From CAUZJO01 sp963580245 (GTDB taxonomy: Bacteria; Sumerlaeota; Sumerlaeia; MVZB01), in assembly GCA_963580245.1 (NCBI GenBank), contig CAUZJO010000109.1, positions 1-16,271 of the forward strand: a DNA stretch of 16,271 nt, in the 5' to 3' direction. The translations under genes and the position numbers were made by a program. This document shows, piece after piece, positions 7,365 through 15,285 of the stretch; the stretch's first letter is position 1; the number at the start of each line of letters is the position of its first letter. The notes under the pieces were generated by a model. It was given only the letters and a program-made list of their open reading frames with translations. It was not told where the DNA came from and made no database searches.

Positions 7365-8774
7365 GTGGCGTTCGCTGGTGAGACACCCCCCGCCGCCCCC
7401 TTCGCAGACCTCCAGGGGGCTTACGACTGGCTCGAAAGTCAGATCAATCATGAGCGCGCCCTCGACAGCGTGACCTACTCGGATCGCGTCTTCGAGCGAG
7501 ACGGTTTCCTTCGCCGTCTCGCCGCCGTGGGTGACCCCCACGTGGGTCTGTGCACGGTCCACATCGCGGGCACGCGGGGCAAGGGATCGTGCGCCCTGAT
7601 CCTCGAGGCCCTGCTCCGCGCCTGTGGGCTGCGCACCGCCGTCTTCACCTCGCCGCACATTCATGAATACCGCGAACGGATCCGGATCGACGGCGCGCCG
7701 CTGGCGGGGGAGCGTTTCACGAAGCTCTTGGCCGCCATCGCCTCGGTCGGGCACGAGGGCACGCCCCCTCCCAAGGCCCGATTCAAGACCGTCTTCGAGA
7801 ATCTCACGGCCCTATTCTTTCTGGCCGCCCGTGATGCGGGCGTGGACTGGGCCATTGTCGAGACCGGGCTGGGAGGCCGGCTCGACGCGACCAACGTCTT
7901 GGAGCCCGGCCCGGTCCTGCTCACCCGCATCGGCCTGGAGCACACTCACCTGCTCGGCTCGACGCTGGGGCAAATCGCCGGCGAAAAGGCCGCGATCCTC
8001 AAGCAAGGGGGTTGGGCCGTGGCGGGGGCGCAGCCCGGTGGCCAGGTCGGCCAGGTATTTCGCCGGCGCGCGCGCGAGGTCGGTGCTCCCCTGGACGGCG
8101 CCGAAGAGCTCTGCCCGCTCTTGACGGTCCAGGCCCATCGCGACGGGCTTCACCTCAGCGTTCAATTCGATGGGCAGCCTCTGGACTGTGAGTTGCCGAT
8201 TCTGGGGCCCTTTCAGGCTGAAAACATCCAGAACGCCCTGGCCATGATCACTCGTCTGCGCCGCGAAGGTCTCCTCCCCGAGGTTCCGCGCGAGCGCCTG
8301 GCCCGCGCGCTGGGGGACTTGCGACTGCCGGGTCGGCTCGAGCGGCTCTCGACCGTCCCTGAATTGATCGTCGATGGGGGACACTGTCCGACCGCCGCCG
8401 CCGCCCTGGCCGAATCGATGCGGGTCCATTTCACCACGGAGACGGCTGGCCTGCTCGTCGGCATGATGTCCGATAAGGACCACGCGGGTTTCTTCGAGGC
8501 GCTGGCCCGCTGGGAGGGGTTCCGATGGGTTGTCTGTTACCCAGTGGACCTGCCCCGCGCGGCCGCTCCCGAGGACTTGGCCCGTCACGCGCGGCGTCAT
8601 TGGCCCCAGGTGCTGGTGATGGAAAACCTGGAACAGGGACTTGAGGCGCTGCCCGGAATTGCCGAGAAGGTTGATAGAGTGGTCGCCGCAGGCACCCTCA
8701 TGGCCATCTCACGCCTGCACGCATGGGCCCAGGCCGATGTTAAAGCACTTCGATCTACGCACAAAGAGGAATAA
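7365..8774 (+). CDS. folC: Folylpolyglutamate synthase / dihydrofolate synthase family ligase
   Basis: Mur-ligase-like ATP-dependent enzyme that adds glutamate to dihydropteroate and/or folates. Motifs in this 469-residue form: P-loop GTRGKGS (69-75), TSPHIHEYRERI (95-106), TVFENLTALFF (about 142-152), ETGLGGRLDATN (166-177), TRIGLEHTHLLG, IAGEKAAILKQG, GPFQAENIQNALA, LPGRLE (321-326) and DGGHCPTA (337-344). Deviations from the usual signatures are R for N/K in GTxGKGS, E for D in the xxLDH motif and C for N in DGAHN. The start is set at GTG 7365, with GAGG 9 nt upstream; the frame is open back to 7257, but the added residues look non-coding and overlap the divergent gene's leader. The 3' end overlaps the zinc-ribbon gene. 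Whether it has one or both activities is unknown. Confidence 0.9.
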   Translation: MAFAGETPPAAPFADLQGAYDWLESQINHERALDSVTYSDRVFERDGFLRRLAAVGDPHVGLCTVHIAGTRGKGSCALILEALLRACGLRTAVFTSPHIHEYRERIRIDGAPLAGERFTKLLAAIASVGHEGTPPPKARFKTVFENLTALFFLAARDAGVDWAIVETGLGGRLDATNVLEPGPVLLTRIGLEHTHLLGSTLGQIAGEKAAILKQGGWAVAGAQPGGQVGQVFRRRAREVGAPLDGAEELCPLLTVQAHRDGLHLSVQFDGQPLDCELPILGPFQAENIQNALAMITRLRREGLLPEVPRERLARALGDLRLPGRLERLSTVPELIVDGGHCPTAAAALAESMRVHFTTETAGLLVGMMSDKDHAGFFEALARWEGFRWVVCYPVDLPRAAAPEDLARHARRHWPQVLVMENLEQGLEALPGIAEKVDRVVAAGTLMAISRLHAWAQADVKALRSTHKEE

Positions 8775-9096
8775 AAAGCTGAGCCGCGCCGAAATCGTTG
8801 AGACTCTGGAACAGAATTCTCAATTGTATCGCGAGGAAGAGGCGTTTGTCTCCTACCTGGCCGAGCTGACCCTCTATTTGCTCCAGTACCGTTATGACGG
8901 GGCCGATGAGGGGGAACTTCCGGATGGCAAAGACGACAAGCCGGAACCGGCGACCGAAGCGCGCAGTCACGGGTCGATTCTCTCTTCGGACCTCAATTAT
9001 TCGAATGCTTCAGCCAACCAGCGATCCTGCCCCTTTTGCGGTCGCCAGGTCGGCGAAAGCCGGCTCTGCCACGCCTGCGGTCACATGACGCGCTGA
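8737..9096 (+). CDS. Small protein with C-terminal zinc ribbon
   Basis: The 119-residue protein has a basic N terminus (KHFDLRTKRNKK), a predicted helical region at 17-53 (RAEIVETLEQNSQLYREEEAFVSYLAEL is the core, given here as position 17-44), a polar low-complexity linker at 54-96 and a C-terminal ribbon with Cys98, Cys101, Cys111 and Cys114 (CPFC and CHAC). This is a treble-clef or rubredoxin-like metal-binding pattern, most likely zinc. I do not recognise a named family. The ATG overlaps the last 38 nt of folC in another frame, which suggests co-transcription and translational coupling; the upstream ribosome-binding site is weak, so a slightly later start cannot be excluded. Possible roles include nucleic-acid or protein binding, but nothing in the context decides this. 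Confidence 0.65.
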   Translation: MLKHFDLRTKRNKKLSRAEIVETLEQNSQLYREEEAFVSYLAELTLYLLQYRYDGADEGELPDGKDDKPEPATEARSHGSILSSDLNYSNASANQRSCPFCGRQVGESRLCHACGHMTR

Positions 9097-9099
9097 CTC

Positions 9100-9129
9100 T
9101 AAGGCGCCGATCCGTAAGGCGCCGAACCG
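9100..9129. repeat. 15-bp tandem duplication
   Basis: Two adjacent copies, 9100-9114 and 9115-9129, share the sequence taaggcgccga(t/a)ccg with one mismatch. They lie immediately downstream of the zinc-ribbon stop codon. They could be a local slippage duplication or a tandem binding site. Confidence 0.5.
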
Positions 9130-9242
9130 GCCCCAAACCTGATCCGCCATCCGCGCAATCCCATGCAGCAAGGCCGTCCGGTCGACCCATGATGTGCTCA
9201 TCGTCGTCCTATCGGCCACACGGGGCGGCCACACGGGGGGCG

Positions 9243-9271
9243 TGGACATGGCGGACGCGAGGTCATATAGT
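9243..9271 (+). promoter_or_regulatory. Strong sigma70-like promoter of the C25 peptidase gene
   Basis: TGGACA (9243-9248) and TATAGT (9266-9271) are spaced by exactly 17 nt, and each matches consensus at 5/6 positions. It lies about 110 nt upstream of the large peptidase gene and is the best promoter match in the window. Confidence 0.55.
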
Positions 9272-9382
9272 GATCGAGGGTGCCATGACGAGATCGGGGG
9301 CGGCGAACCCGCGCCGGTATCGTCCCCAATGCCGTAACCGGGCGCTCAGGAAAACGAATTCAGCCGGCCTTCCCGTCACCCC

Positions 9383-12300
9383 ATGTTCCGACGCACCGTT
9401 CGACTTTATTGTCTGTTGCTCGCGACAGTCTGGTTGCCGGCCATTGCCTGTCAGCCTCGGCCCGGCGGGCAGGCCGACGCGCGGGTCGTTACGGGAGTCA
9501 TCCAAGCCGGTTCGCCGGCAGCCGAGTTCCAGACCGTCAGCGAGGACAACGGCTCGACCTCTAGCCTGATTACCCTGCGTTGGCCCGGCGAACGCGAGCC
9601 TCCGACTGAATTACCCAAGCTCGCCCTTTGTCTACCCTCCGGGCGCGAGATTCAGGCCCGCTGGCTGTCGGCCCGGCTCGGGGACATAACAATCACCCCG
9701 ACCGGGGCGCCGGAGGATCCAAAGGTGGATTCCGAGGAAGCCTCCGAGGAAGTCCCCGAGCCTCGGGTAAAACTTGACCCGCGCGCGGGCAACGTCGAGT
9801 TTGTCGGCTATCTGCGCCGGTGGCCGATCTATCGGCTGAGCCTCGACACCGGCGTCTTCAAGCCCTTTCGAGAACTCAAGGACCAGGTCCAAGGTTCGGC
9901 CGACTACACGCTCGTTCTGGAACTGACGTGGGACGAGCCTGCCGCAGTCCCGCAACAGTCCGACGCGACGCCCGAGGCCGTGGCGGATGTCTCCACGCAA
10001 GAAGCACCCTCGCGCGCAAGCTGGCGGCGGGTCGCCGGCCAGCTGGTGATCAACCCTCAAGCCCTCGCGCTCTATGCGGAAGCGGTTCCGCCTTCCGAAT
10101 CCGAGAAACCCGACTCAACGACGCACCCCCGGCATCTGGCGCCGGGCGAACATCAATGGGCGCGCCTTTATATCGAAAGCGAGGGCCTGGTCCGGATCGA
10201 TCCCGATGAGCTACTCCAGGCGGGCTTTCGCGGCCAGGACGTCAAGGCCGAGGCCGTGCGGATTTTCAGCCAGGGCGAGCCCGTGCCGCTCGTCATTGCG
10301 CCCTGTCCGGCGATACCCCAGACCTTCGCGGCGGGGGTCTACTTCTGGGGCCGGGGCGGCGAGGGCGCATACAGCCGCCGGCGCTGCTACTGGGTCACGC
10401 TGGACGAAAGCCTTCCGGCGCACGAGCTGTTGCCGGTCTCGACCGACGAGCCGACCAGCGCCACGCCGGTGGTCGTCACCGTTCCGCGCACCGCGCGCCT
10501 CGAGCGCGATAACGAACTCAAGATGCGTCACGGCAACTTCCTGGCCATCGAGGGGATGAAGTGGGTCGATGCGCCCTTGGAACCGGACGCTCCCCTCACC
10601 TTCGAAGTGGCGTTGCCTCATCACAAACCCCAACGCAAGAACCTCGAGGCCCGCATCGGATTCTTCCTTGGCCAAAGCCGATCTCTCAACCGCATGCGCG
10701 TGGAGCTGGAAGTCGACGGCTACCAGGTCGGCCGGCTTAGTTTTTACGGTCCCAAGGATTCGGAGAAACGTTTCGAGATCCCCGCCCGGCTGATCCGCGA
10801 CGACCACACCACGATCACCGTGCGCCTGGTCGACATGCGCTCCGAAGGCGAGAAGAATGAGGAACTGGACGCGCCGATCTGGTTCGACAAGCTTGAGGTG
10901 GATTATCCCGCCGCGACCGGGTTGGTGGAGGGCCGGTTGACGCTCAAGGGCAAAGACGGGCCCAACCATCCCACGCGCTGGAACCCGATCCATGACGACC
11001 GGGGCGAGCCGCGGCCCGACGTTCTCGCCGTGCAGATCTCACCGGCGGGCCGACCGCAGGGCCTGGCGCCGGTGCGCGCCCGATTTGACGGCCAGGTTGG
11101 CCTGATGTGGAGTCCCACCACCGGCAAGCGCATCGAGGTCTTCGACGCCGAAGCCGTGCCCGAAGCTCCGCGGATGCGGGTGGCGTCGCTTGAAGACCCG
11201 ACCGAAGTCGGCGAGGGGACCGACCTGCTGATCATCTTGCACCAGGAGTTTAGGGAACCGACCGAGCGCCTGGCGGCCCACCATCGCCAGAACGGTTGGC
11301 GCGTCCGACTGGTTGAGATCCAAAGCATCTACGACACTTTCAGCTACGGGGCCCTCAATCCCGAGGCAATCCGGGCCTATCTGCGTTACATCCTCGATCA
11401 TTGGGGGGAAGCGGCCCCCGGTCACGTCTTGCTGGTCGGCGACTGCAACAGCGATTACCTGAACGTGGCCGGCCAAGACGTGCGCAACTGGGTCCCGACA
11501 TACACCTACGAGAACGGCAACGACCGTTGGGCTTCCGATTATTGGCTGACGACCGTGGCCGGCAAGGACGACCTTGGTGATTTCATGATCGGCCGCCTCT
11601 CGGTCGCCAGCCGCGAAGACGCCACCAAGGTGATCGACAAGCTGATCGATTACGATCGCAAGCCGCAACCCGGCCCCTGGCGCTCGCGACTGGCTTACGT
11701 GGCCGACAATGGAGAATTCACCGAAGTCGTCGATACTCTGCGCCGGAAGGCAACCCCCCGCGCGTACGGCGCCGAGCGCATCTACCTCGACGAGTTGCCG
11801 TTCGAGGACAACTGGTACCTGCCCCGTTCGCTGGTCGAGCGCAAGCGGATGAAAGTCTGCCGCGCGGCGACCGAAGGCGTTCGCGACGCCATGCGCACGG
11901 GCGTGGCCTACCTGACTTATTACGGTCACGGCTCGCCCAACATCTGGGCCGATGAACGCATCTGGTTCGGCGGCGATTCGGTCAACAGCGACAATCAGCA
12001 CGTGGCCGATTCGGGCCATTACACCTTCATCGCCAACATGACGTGCAACTCCGGGGCGATCGATTACCCGACCCGACCGTGGAACGTTTGCATCACCGAA
12101 GATTTGATGCGAGTGGAGGGGGGCGGGGCGATTGCTTGCTTCGTCCCTTCGGGGCCGGGAGTGACCACAATCCACCGGCGCATCTCGGGGGCCCTGCGCC
12201 GCGTCTTGTTCGACGACGGCCTGCGCCAGATGGGCGAGGTCGTGATGTTGGCCAAGGCCCGCTACGGGATCCAGCGTCACCCGCGTGAACTGTTGTACAT

Positions 12301-14068
12301 GTACGTGCTGCTCGGCGACCCGGCCATCGAATTGCAGATGACCGGCGACCATCGCGTCTTGCGGATGACCCCCGATGTCTTCTCGCCCGGCCAGAGCATC
12401 GTCCTGGAAGTGAACGACGTGAAGCCTCCCAAGGGCCGGTGGATCGCCGAGCTGACGGCCCAATCGGGACGCACCCTGTGGAAAAGCGAGGCCCAAAAGT
12501 ACAAGAAAGGCCGAATCCGCCTGAACGCCACCATCCCGGATGAGACCCCCATCGAGGACGCCTCGTTGCGGGTTTACTGCTGGGACCCGGGCGGCAAGGG
12601 CGAATTGGCCCTGGGCGGTACGCTCAAGATCGAGCGGCCACGTCTGACGCTGGGGGGACTGGAACTGGTTCGCGCCGACCAGGACAACCCCGCCCGGCTC
12701 GAAGTCACGGTCCAAAACCCAACGGGCCTGCCGGCGACGGGCGACTTGGAGGTGGTCTTGCGCGACGCCGCCACCACTCGACCGCTCGTGCCCCACGCCC
12801 TGGAGCTCACGCCGGGAGAAGCGCGCACCGTTACACTTGGCCTGGACCCACTACCGGAGCCCAACGGCCCCCTCGTGGCTGACGTGGTCCTCAGAATGAG
12901 CGTCCCCCCCGGCCCGCTTGACCTGCCCCAGGTGATCAGCCGCCGCGAACTCATCGACGCGCCCGCGGACTGGACCGGACTGGTTGGGTCCCAGTGCGAA
13001 CTCAAATCGGGTCTGCGACAGAACGTGACCTCGATCAAGGTGGTGGCCGCGTCCACCGTGGAACTACCCGTTGAAGTCGTTGCCGGACTCGATACACCCG
13101 AGGGCGAAACAGTGGCCACGCTGCCCATCAAGATCACCCCGCAAGAGCCGGCCAAACCACACCGCGAGCACGCGCCGCCGAGCGGACGACCCGTCGCGAA
13201 TCAGGTCACGTTCAAGCTTCAACCCAAGCAATTCGAAGACCTCCAAGGCGGGACGCTGTGGCTGGGCCGCGCGACCACGAGAACGCTGGCAACGGCGAAC
13301 CGCCTGGAGTCCGTCCCCCTCGATAACCTCGTCCATCGGCGCGCCGACGTGCGGATTGTGCCCAGCTCGTTACGCTACACACCATTGCGGCCGACTGCCG
13401 GCGACACGGTTTTTGTCGATTTGGAAATCGAGAACGTCGGCAATGCGGTTTCCGAGCCGATGACGATCGGCCTGCTGGACCAGCCTCCCACCGAAGGGGG
13501 CCAGTTGCTTCCCAATCAGGTCGAATTCGGCCGTCACCAGCTCTCAGGTTTGGCCCCGGGGCGCCGCTTGCCGGTCACGCTGCGCTGGGACCCCTCGAAC
13601 AACGCCGGTTCCTCGAAGGTCTGGGTCCATCTGATGGAGGGCTACCACGAAAGCAGCGACTCGCCGCCCCCCCAACGGCTCCATTCCCTTGAGGTCGAGG
13701 CGCGCACCAAGCCCGACCTCGAGGTGGTGCGCGTGTGGGCCGAGGCCACCGAGGATGAAGTGGACGATAACCGCATGCGGTTGCTCGCCGAGGTGCGCAA
13801 CAAAGGCCAGACCAACGCGCGACGCGTGATGGTAAGCTTCTATCGCAGCCGCGTCTACAACCCCGAAAACAAACTGGGAGAAATGGAACTGAAGGTCGTG
13901 GAAGGCGAGAAGTCGACCGTCGCGACGTTGGCATGGGAATTCGATCCCGGCCGCGACTTCGTCAAAGGGACCAAACTCCCCCATCCCTCGGTCCAGGTGT
14001 GGCTCAAAGGCTCCAGCCAACGCGTCGGCAGTATCGAGGACGAGGAAAACACGGGAGAAGAGGGTTGA
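9383..14068 (+). CDS. Large lipoprotein with gingipain-type (C25) cysteine peptidase domain and CARDB-like repeats
   Basis: The protein has 1561 residues. The N terminus has a signal peptide (FRRTVRLYCLLLATVWLPAIAC) with a lipobox-like AIAC and Cys23. Residues about 24-612 are a long beta-rich region that includes YFWGRGGEGAYSRR (320-333), reminiscent of the N-terminal region of PorU/gingipain-like proteins. The catalytic C25 domain spans about 613-985: YYGHGS with His849, NMTCNSG with Cys888 (the expected His/Cys dyad, 39 residues apart), and the family hallmark LLGDPAIEL (976-984). The C-terminal part has CARDB/Ig-like beta domains at about 1087-1175, 1322-1420 and 1445-1530, then an acidic tail. 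No type IX secretion C-terminal domain is recognisable. No good Shine-Dalgarno precedes the ATG. Likely a cell-surface or periplasmic endopeptidase; substrate unknown. Confidence 0.9.
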   Translation: MFRRTVRLYCLLLATVWLPAIACQPRPGGQADARVVTGVIQAGSPAAEFQTVSEDNGSTSSLITLRWPGEREPPTELPKLALCLPSGREIQARWLSARLGDITITPTGAPEDPKVDSEEASEEVPEPRVKLDPRAGNVEFVGYLRRWPIYRLSLDTGVFKPFRELKDQVQGSADYTLVLELTWDEPAAVPQQSDATPEAVADVSTQEAPSRASWRRVAGQLVINPQALALYAEAVPPSESEKPDSTTHPRHLAPGEHQWARLYIESEGLVRIDPDELLQAGFRGQDVKAEAVRIFSQGEPVPLVIAPCPAIPQTFAAGVYFWGRGGEGAYSRRRCYWVTLDESLPAHELLPVSTDEPTSATPVVVTVPRTARLERDNELKMRHGNFLAIEGMKWVDAPLEPDAPLTFEVALPHHKPQRKNLEARIGFFLGQSRSLNRMRVELEVDGYQVGRLSFYGPKDSEKRFEIPARLIRDDHTTITVRLVDMRSEGEKNEELDAPIWFDKLEVDYPAATGLVEGRLTLKGKDGPNHPTRWNPIHDDRGEPRPDVLAVQISPAGRPQGLAPVRARFDGQVGLMWSPTTGKRIEVFDAEAVPEAPRMRVASLEDPTEVGEGTDLLIILHQEFREPTERLAAHHRQNGWRVRLVEIQSIYDTFSYGALNPEAIRAYLRYILDHWGEAAPGHVLLVGDCNSDYLNVAGQDVRNWVPTYTYENGNDRWASDYWLTTVAGKDDLGDFMIGRLSVASREDATKVIDKLIDYDRKPQPGPWRSRLAYVADNGEFTEVVDTLRRKATPRAYGAERIYLDELPFEDNWYLPRSLVERKRMKVCRAATEGVRDAMRTGVAYLTYYGHGSPNIWADERIWFGGDSVNSDNQHVADSGHYTFIANMTCNSGAIDYPTRPWNVCITEDLMRVEGGGAIACFVPSGPGVTTIHRRISGALRRVLFDDGLRQMGEVVMLAKARYGIQRHPRELLYMYVLLGDPAIELQMTGDHRVLRMTPDVFSPGQSIVLEVNDVKPPKGRWIAELTAQSGRTLWKSEAQKYKKGRIRLNATIPDETPIEDASLRVYCWDPGGKGELALGGTLKIERPRLTLGGLELVRADQDNPARLEVTVQNPTGLPATGDLEVVLRDAATTRPLVPHALELTPGEARTVTLGLDPLPEPNGPLVADVVLRMSVPPGPLDLPQVISRRELIDAPADWTGLVGSQCELKSGLRQNVTSIKVVAASTVELPVEVVAGLDTPEGETVATLPIKITPQEPAKPHREHAPPSGRPVANQVTFKLQPKQFEDLQGGTLWLGRATTRTLATANRLESVPLDNLVHRRADVRIVPSSLRYTPLRPTAGDTVFVDLEIENVGNAVSEPMTIGLLDQPPTEGGQLLPNQVEFGRHQLSGLAPGRRLPVTLRWDPSNNAGSSKVWVHLMEGYHESSDSPPPQRLHSLEVEARTKPDLEVVRVWAEATEDEVDDNRMRLLAEVRNKGQTNARRVMVSFYRSRVYNPENKLGEMELKVVEGEKSTVATLAWEFDPGRDFVKGTKLPHPSVQVWLKGSSQRVGSIEDEENTGEEG

Positions 14069-14343
14069 ACGCCTTCTCATCGTTGTGATCGATGAAATCC
14101 ATTCGCGGGGTCGCGGAGTGGTTAAACTTCTATCGAAAACAAAGCCCCGCTTCAAAACAACACCAGAAGGCGATAACTATCCAGCGACGAGATATAATAC
14201 GAACTTTGTGGAGTGGAACCACGCGTGACGACTAAACTCTTGCAGCCTTAGGCTTACGATTTTTTTGATTCGCTTTTTTTATTGTTTAAACTTGTTCTGA
14301 CCTGCTCGTTTTCCTTGTCCTTATTATCGTGATCCTCTCGTTT
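14069..14343. other. AT-rich intergenic region after the C25 gene
   Basis: Base composition shifts sharply here from GC-rich to AT-rich. The region contains a tRNA-like fragment (14105-14150), an isolated TATAAT (14193-14198) without a matching -35 box, and T-tracts at about 14260-14266 and 14274-14280. On the minus strand, codons 14343-14254 form an in-frame highly charged extension beyond the stop of the small membrane protein. No convincing independent gene is present. Confidence 0.5.
14105..14150 (+). other. Truncated tRNA-like sequence
   Basis: GCGGGGT (14105-14111) can pair with GCCCCGC (14144-14150), as a 7-bp acceptor stem would (one G-T wobble). It is followed by a D-arm-like CGCGGAGTGGTTAAAC, close to Leu/Ser-type tRNAs. 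Only 46 nt separate the ends, and no anticodon stem or T-arm can be folded, so it is not a functional canonical tRNA. It may be a relic or a coincidental hairpin. Confidence 0.3.
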
Positions 14344-14661
14344 TTATTCCCTGCCACGACCAAGAACATAACCTGCGACTGCGCCGTAGATGGCTGCGAC
14401 CGTGTTTTCCTGAACTTTATCCAGTATCGCGAGGCTATAGATGGCGGCAATGATGATTGAGGATGTTATCAAAGGGAGGGCCTCTTTGGTGATTTTAGCT
14501 TTCGCCTCTGCGGGAGTCGCACCAATCGCCAATTTATAGATCAGGTAGACGATAACCGCAACGAACACTCCCATCCCAAGAGCAAAACTCAGTTGTACCC
14601 AATTGAGAGCGGCGATCTTTTCCGCGTTATCCTTCATAATAAGCTTCCACGAAAATTCCAT
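14344..14661 (-). CDS. Small multi-pass membrane protein, uncharacterised
   Basis: The 105-residue protein has hydrophobic segments at about 24-46 (SFALGMGVFVAVIVYLIYKL) and 61-80 (ALPLITSSIIIAAIYSLAIL). A weaker glycine-rich third span lies at 87-101, ending in GYVLGRGRE. I do not recognise a family; the size and topology recall small holin-like or accessory membrane proteins, without sequence evidence for either. The start at 14661 is decided by a strong GGAGGGG about 6 nt upstream; the frame is open to 14724 but lacks such a site. Directly after the TAA stop the same frame stays open for 29 more, strikingly charged codons. It follows the heme-oxygenase-like gene on the same strand, 198 bp downstream. 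Confidence 0.7.
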   Translation of the reverse strand: MEFSWKLIMKDNAEKIAALNWVQLSFALGMGVFVAVIVYLIYKLAIGATPAEAKAKITKEALPLITSSIIIAAIYSLAILDKVQENTVAAIYGAVAGYVLGRGRE

Positions 14662-14859
14662 CAGATCCCCTCCATGCCTTTTCTCACTCTTCCCACCATC
14701 GCAGCAAAACGGATGAATCGACACTATTTCCCGCGGTGGGAACGATACTCACGGTCAGTGGATCAACGTTCTCCAGACCCTATGGTGGAATCGTCGGGCA
14801 TGTGTTCGAATGGCTCTGGTAAGAATTCCTCCCGGAATGCCTGATTCTTTAATCAACTT

Positions 14860-15267
14860 TCAAGGCTGTAGATACAGATCAATAGTAAATGATGCCTTAT
14901 CAGCGTCATGACAAATCTTTGTCGCCGCGAACAATCGAATGGCGATTTCCGCGTTTGCCAAAGTCCGGGCGCAAGTCCCCATGTCCATCCGGTTTTTGTT
15001 AAGAACGCGCTTTGCAATTCTGAGATGCTTTTCCTCGTCGCTCCGCTTGCCGGTCTCTATGCTTTTCTGCTGGGCATGCTCTTCCATCCATACAGTCGTT
15101 GCGCGTCCCAGGTCCAATTCGGGATTGCCGACGACGCCCGGATAGAACGATACGGTAACAACGTCATAGATGACGGCTTCAATGCCGCATTGACTAGCAA
15201 AATGTTCACGAAAATTAAACTCGCCATAACTCGCCGTCATCCACAGGCGATGATAGAGCGCCAGCAC
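14860..15267 (-). CDS. C-terminal half of a heme-oxygenase-fold protein (downstream of in-frame UAG)
   Basis: This is the 135-residue open frame beginning at GTG 15267; the same frame is open back to 15282, right after the UAG that ends the N-terminal half. It contains YHRLWMTASYGEF, the helix SQCGIEAVIYDVV (Glu194 in composite numbering), FYPGVV, WMEEHAQQ (His228) and EEKHLRIAKRVL (His245). This helix order and the Glu/His positions match the C-terminal half of TenA/PqqC/HDO-like helical-bundle proteins. No ribosome-binding site precedes the GTG, so independent translation is unlikely. It is most simply the rest of the upstream gene, interrupted by a nonsense codon. Without the N-terminal half it would lack part of the presumed metal or ligand site. 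Confidence 0.6.
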   Translation of the reverse strand: MLALYHRLWMTASYGEFNFREHFASQCGIEAVIYDVVTVSFYPGVVGNPELDLGRATTVWMEEHAQQKSIETGKRSDEEKHLRIAKRVLNKNRMDMGTCARTLANAEIAIRLFAATKICHDADKASFTIDLYLQP

Positions 15268-15282
15268 GGGCTCGGGGAAGAT

Positions 15283-15285
15283 CTA
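15283..15285 (-). other. In-frame UAG interrupting the heme-oxygenase-like gene
   Basis: The minus strand reads AAC GTT TCG CCC TAG ATC TTC CCC GAG, in one continuous frame with both halves (NVSP, stop, IFPEPVLALYH). Removing the stop gives a single 299-codon frame from 15759 to the TGA at 14862-14860 with no other lesion. Elsewhere in the window TAG acts as an ordinary terminator (lipoprotein gene, 6613-6615). Confidence 0.85.

Noticed and set aside
11039..12796. Long open frame (585 codons) on the minus strand opposite the C25 peptidase gene
   Set aside because: It is a by-product of GC-rich codon use in the real gene; no motif or ribosome-binding site supports it, and the plus-strand protein is clearly a C25 peptidase.
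14105..14150. CTA inside the tRNA-like fragment as an amber-suppressor anticodon reading the nearby UAG
   Set aside because: The bases around CTA cannot form an anticodon stem and there is no T-arm, so it is not a usable tRNA. The match is coincidental.
14244..14266. AGCC-TTA-GGCT followed by a T-run as terminator of the C25 gene
   Set aside because: The stem is only 4 bp with a 3-nt loop, and five bases separate it from the T-run. It also lies inside the open extension of the opposite-strand gene.
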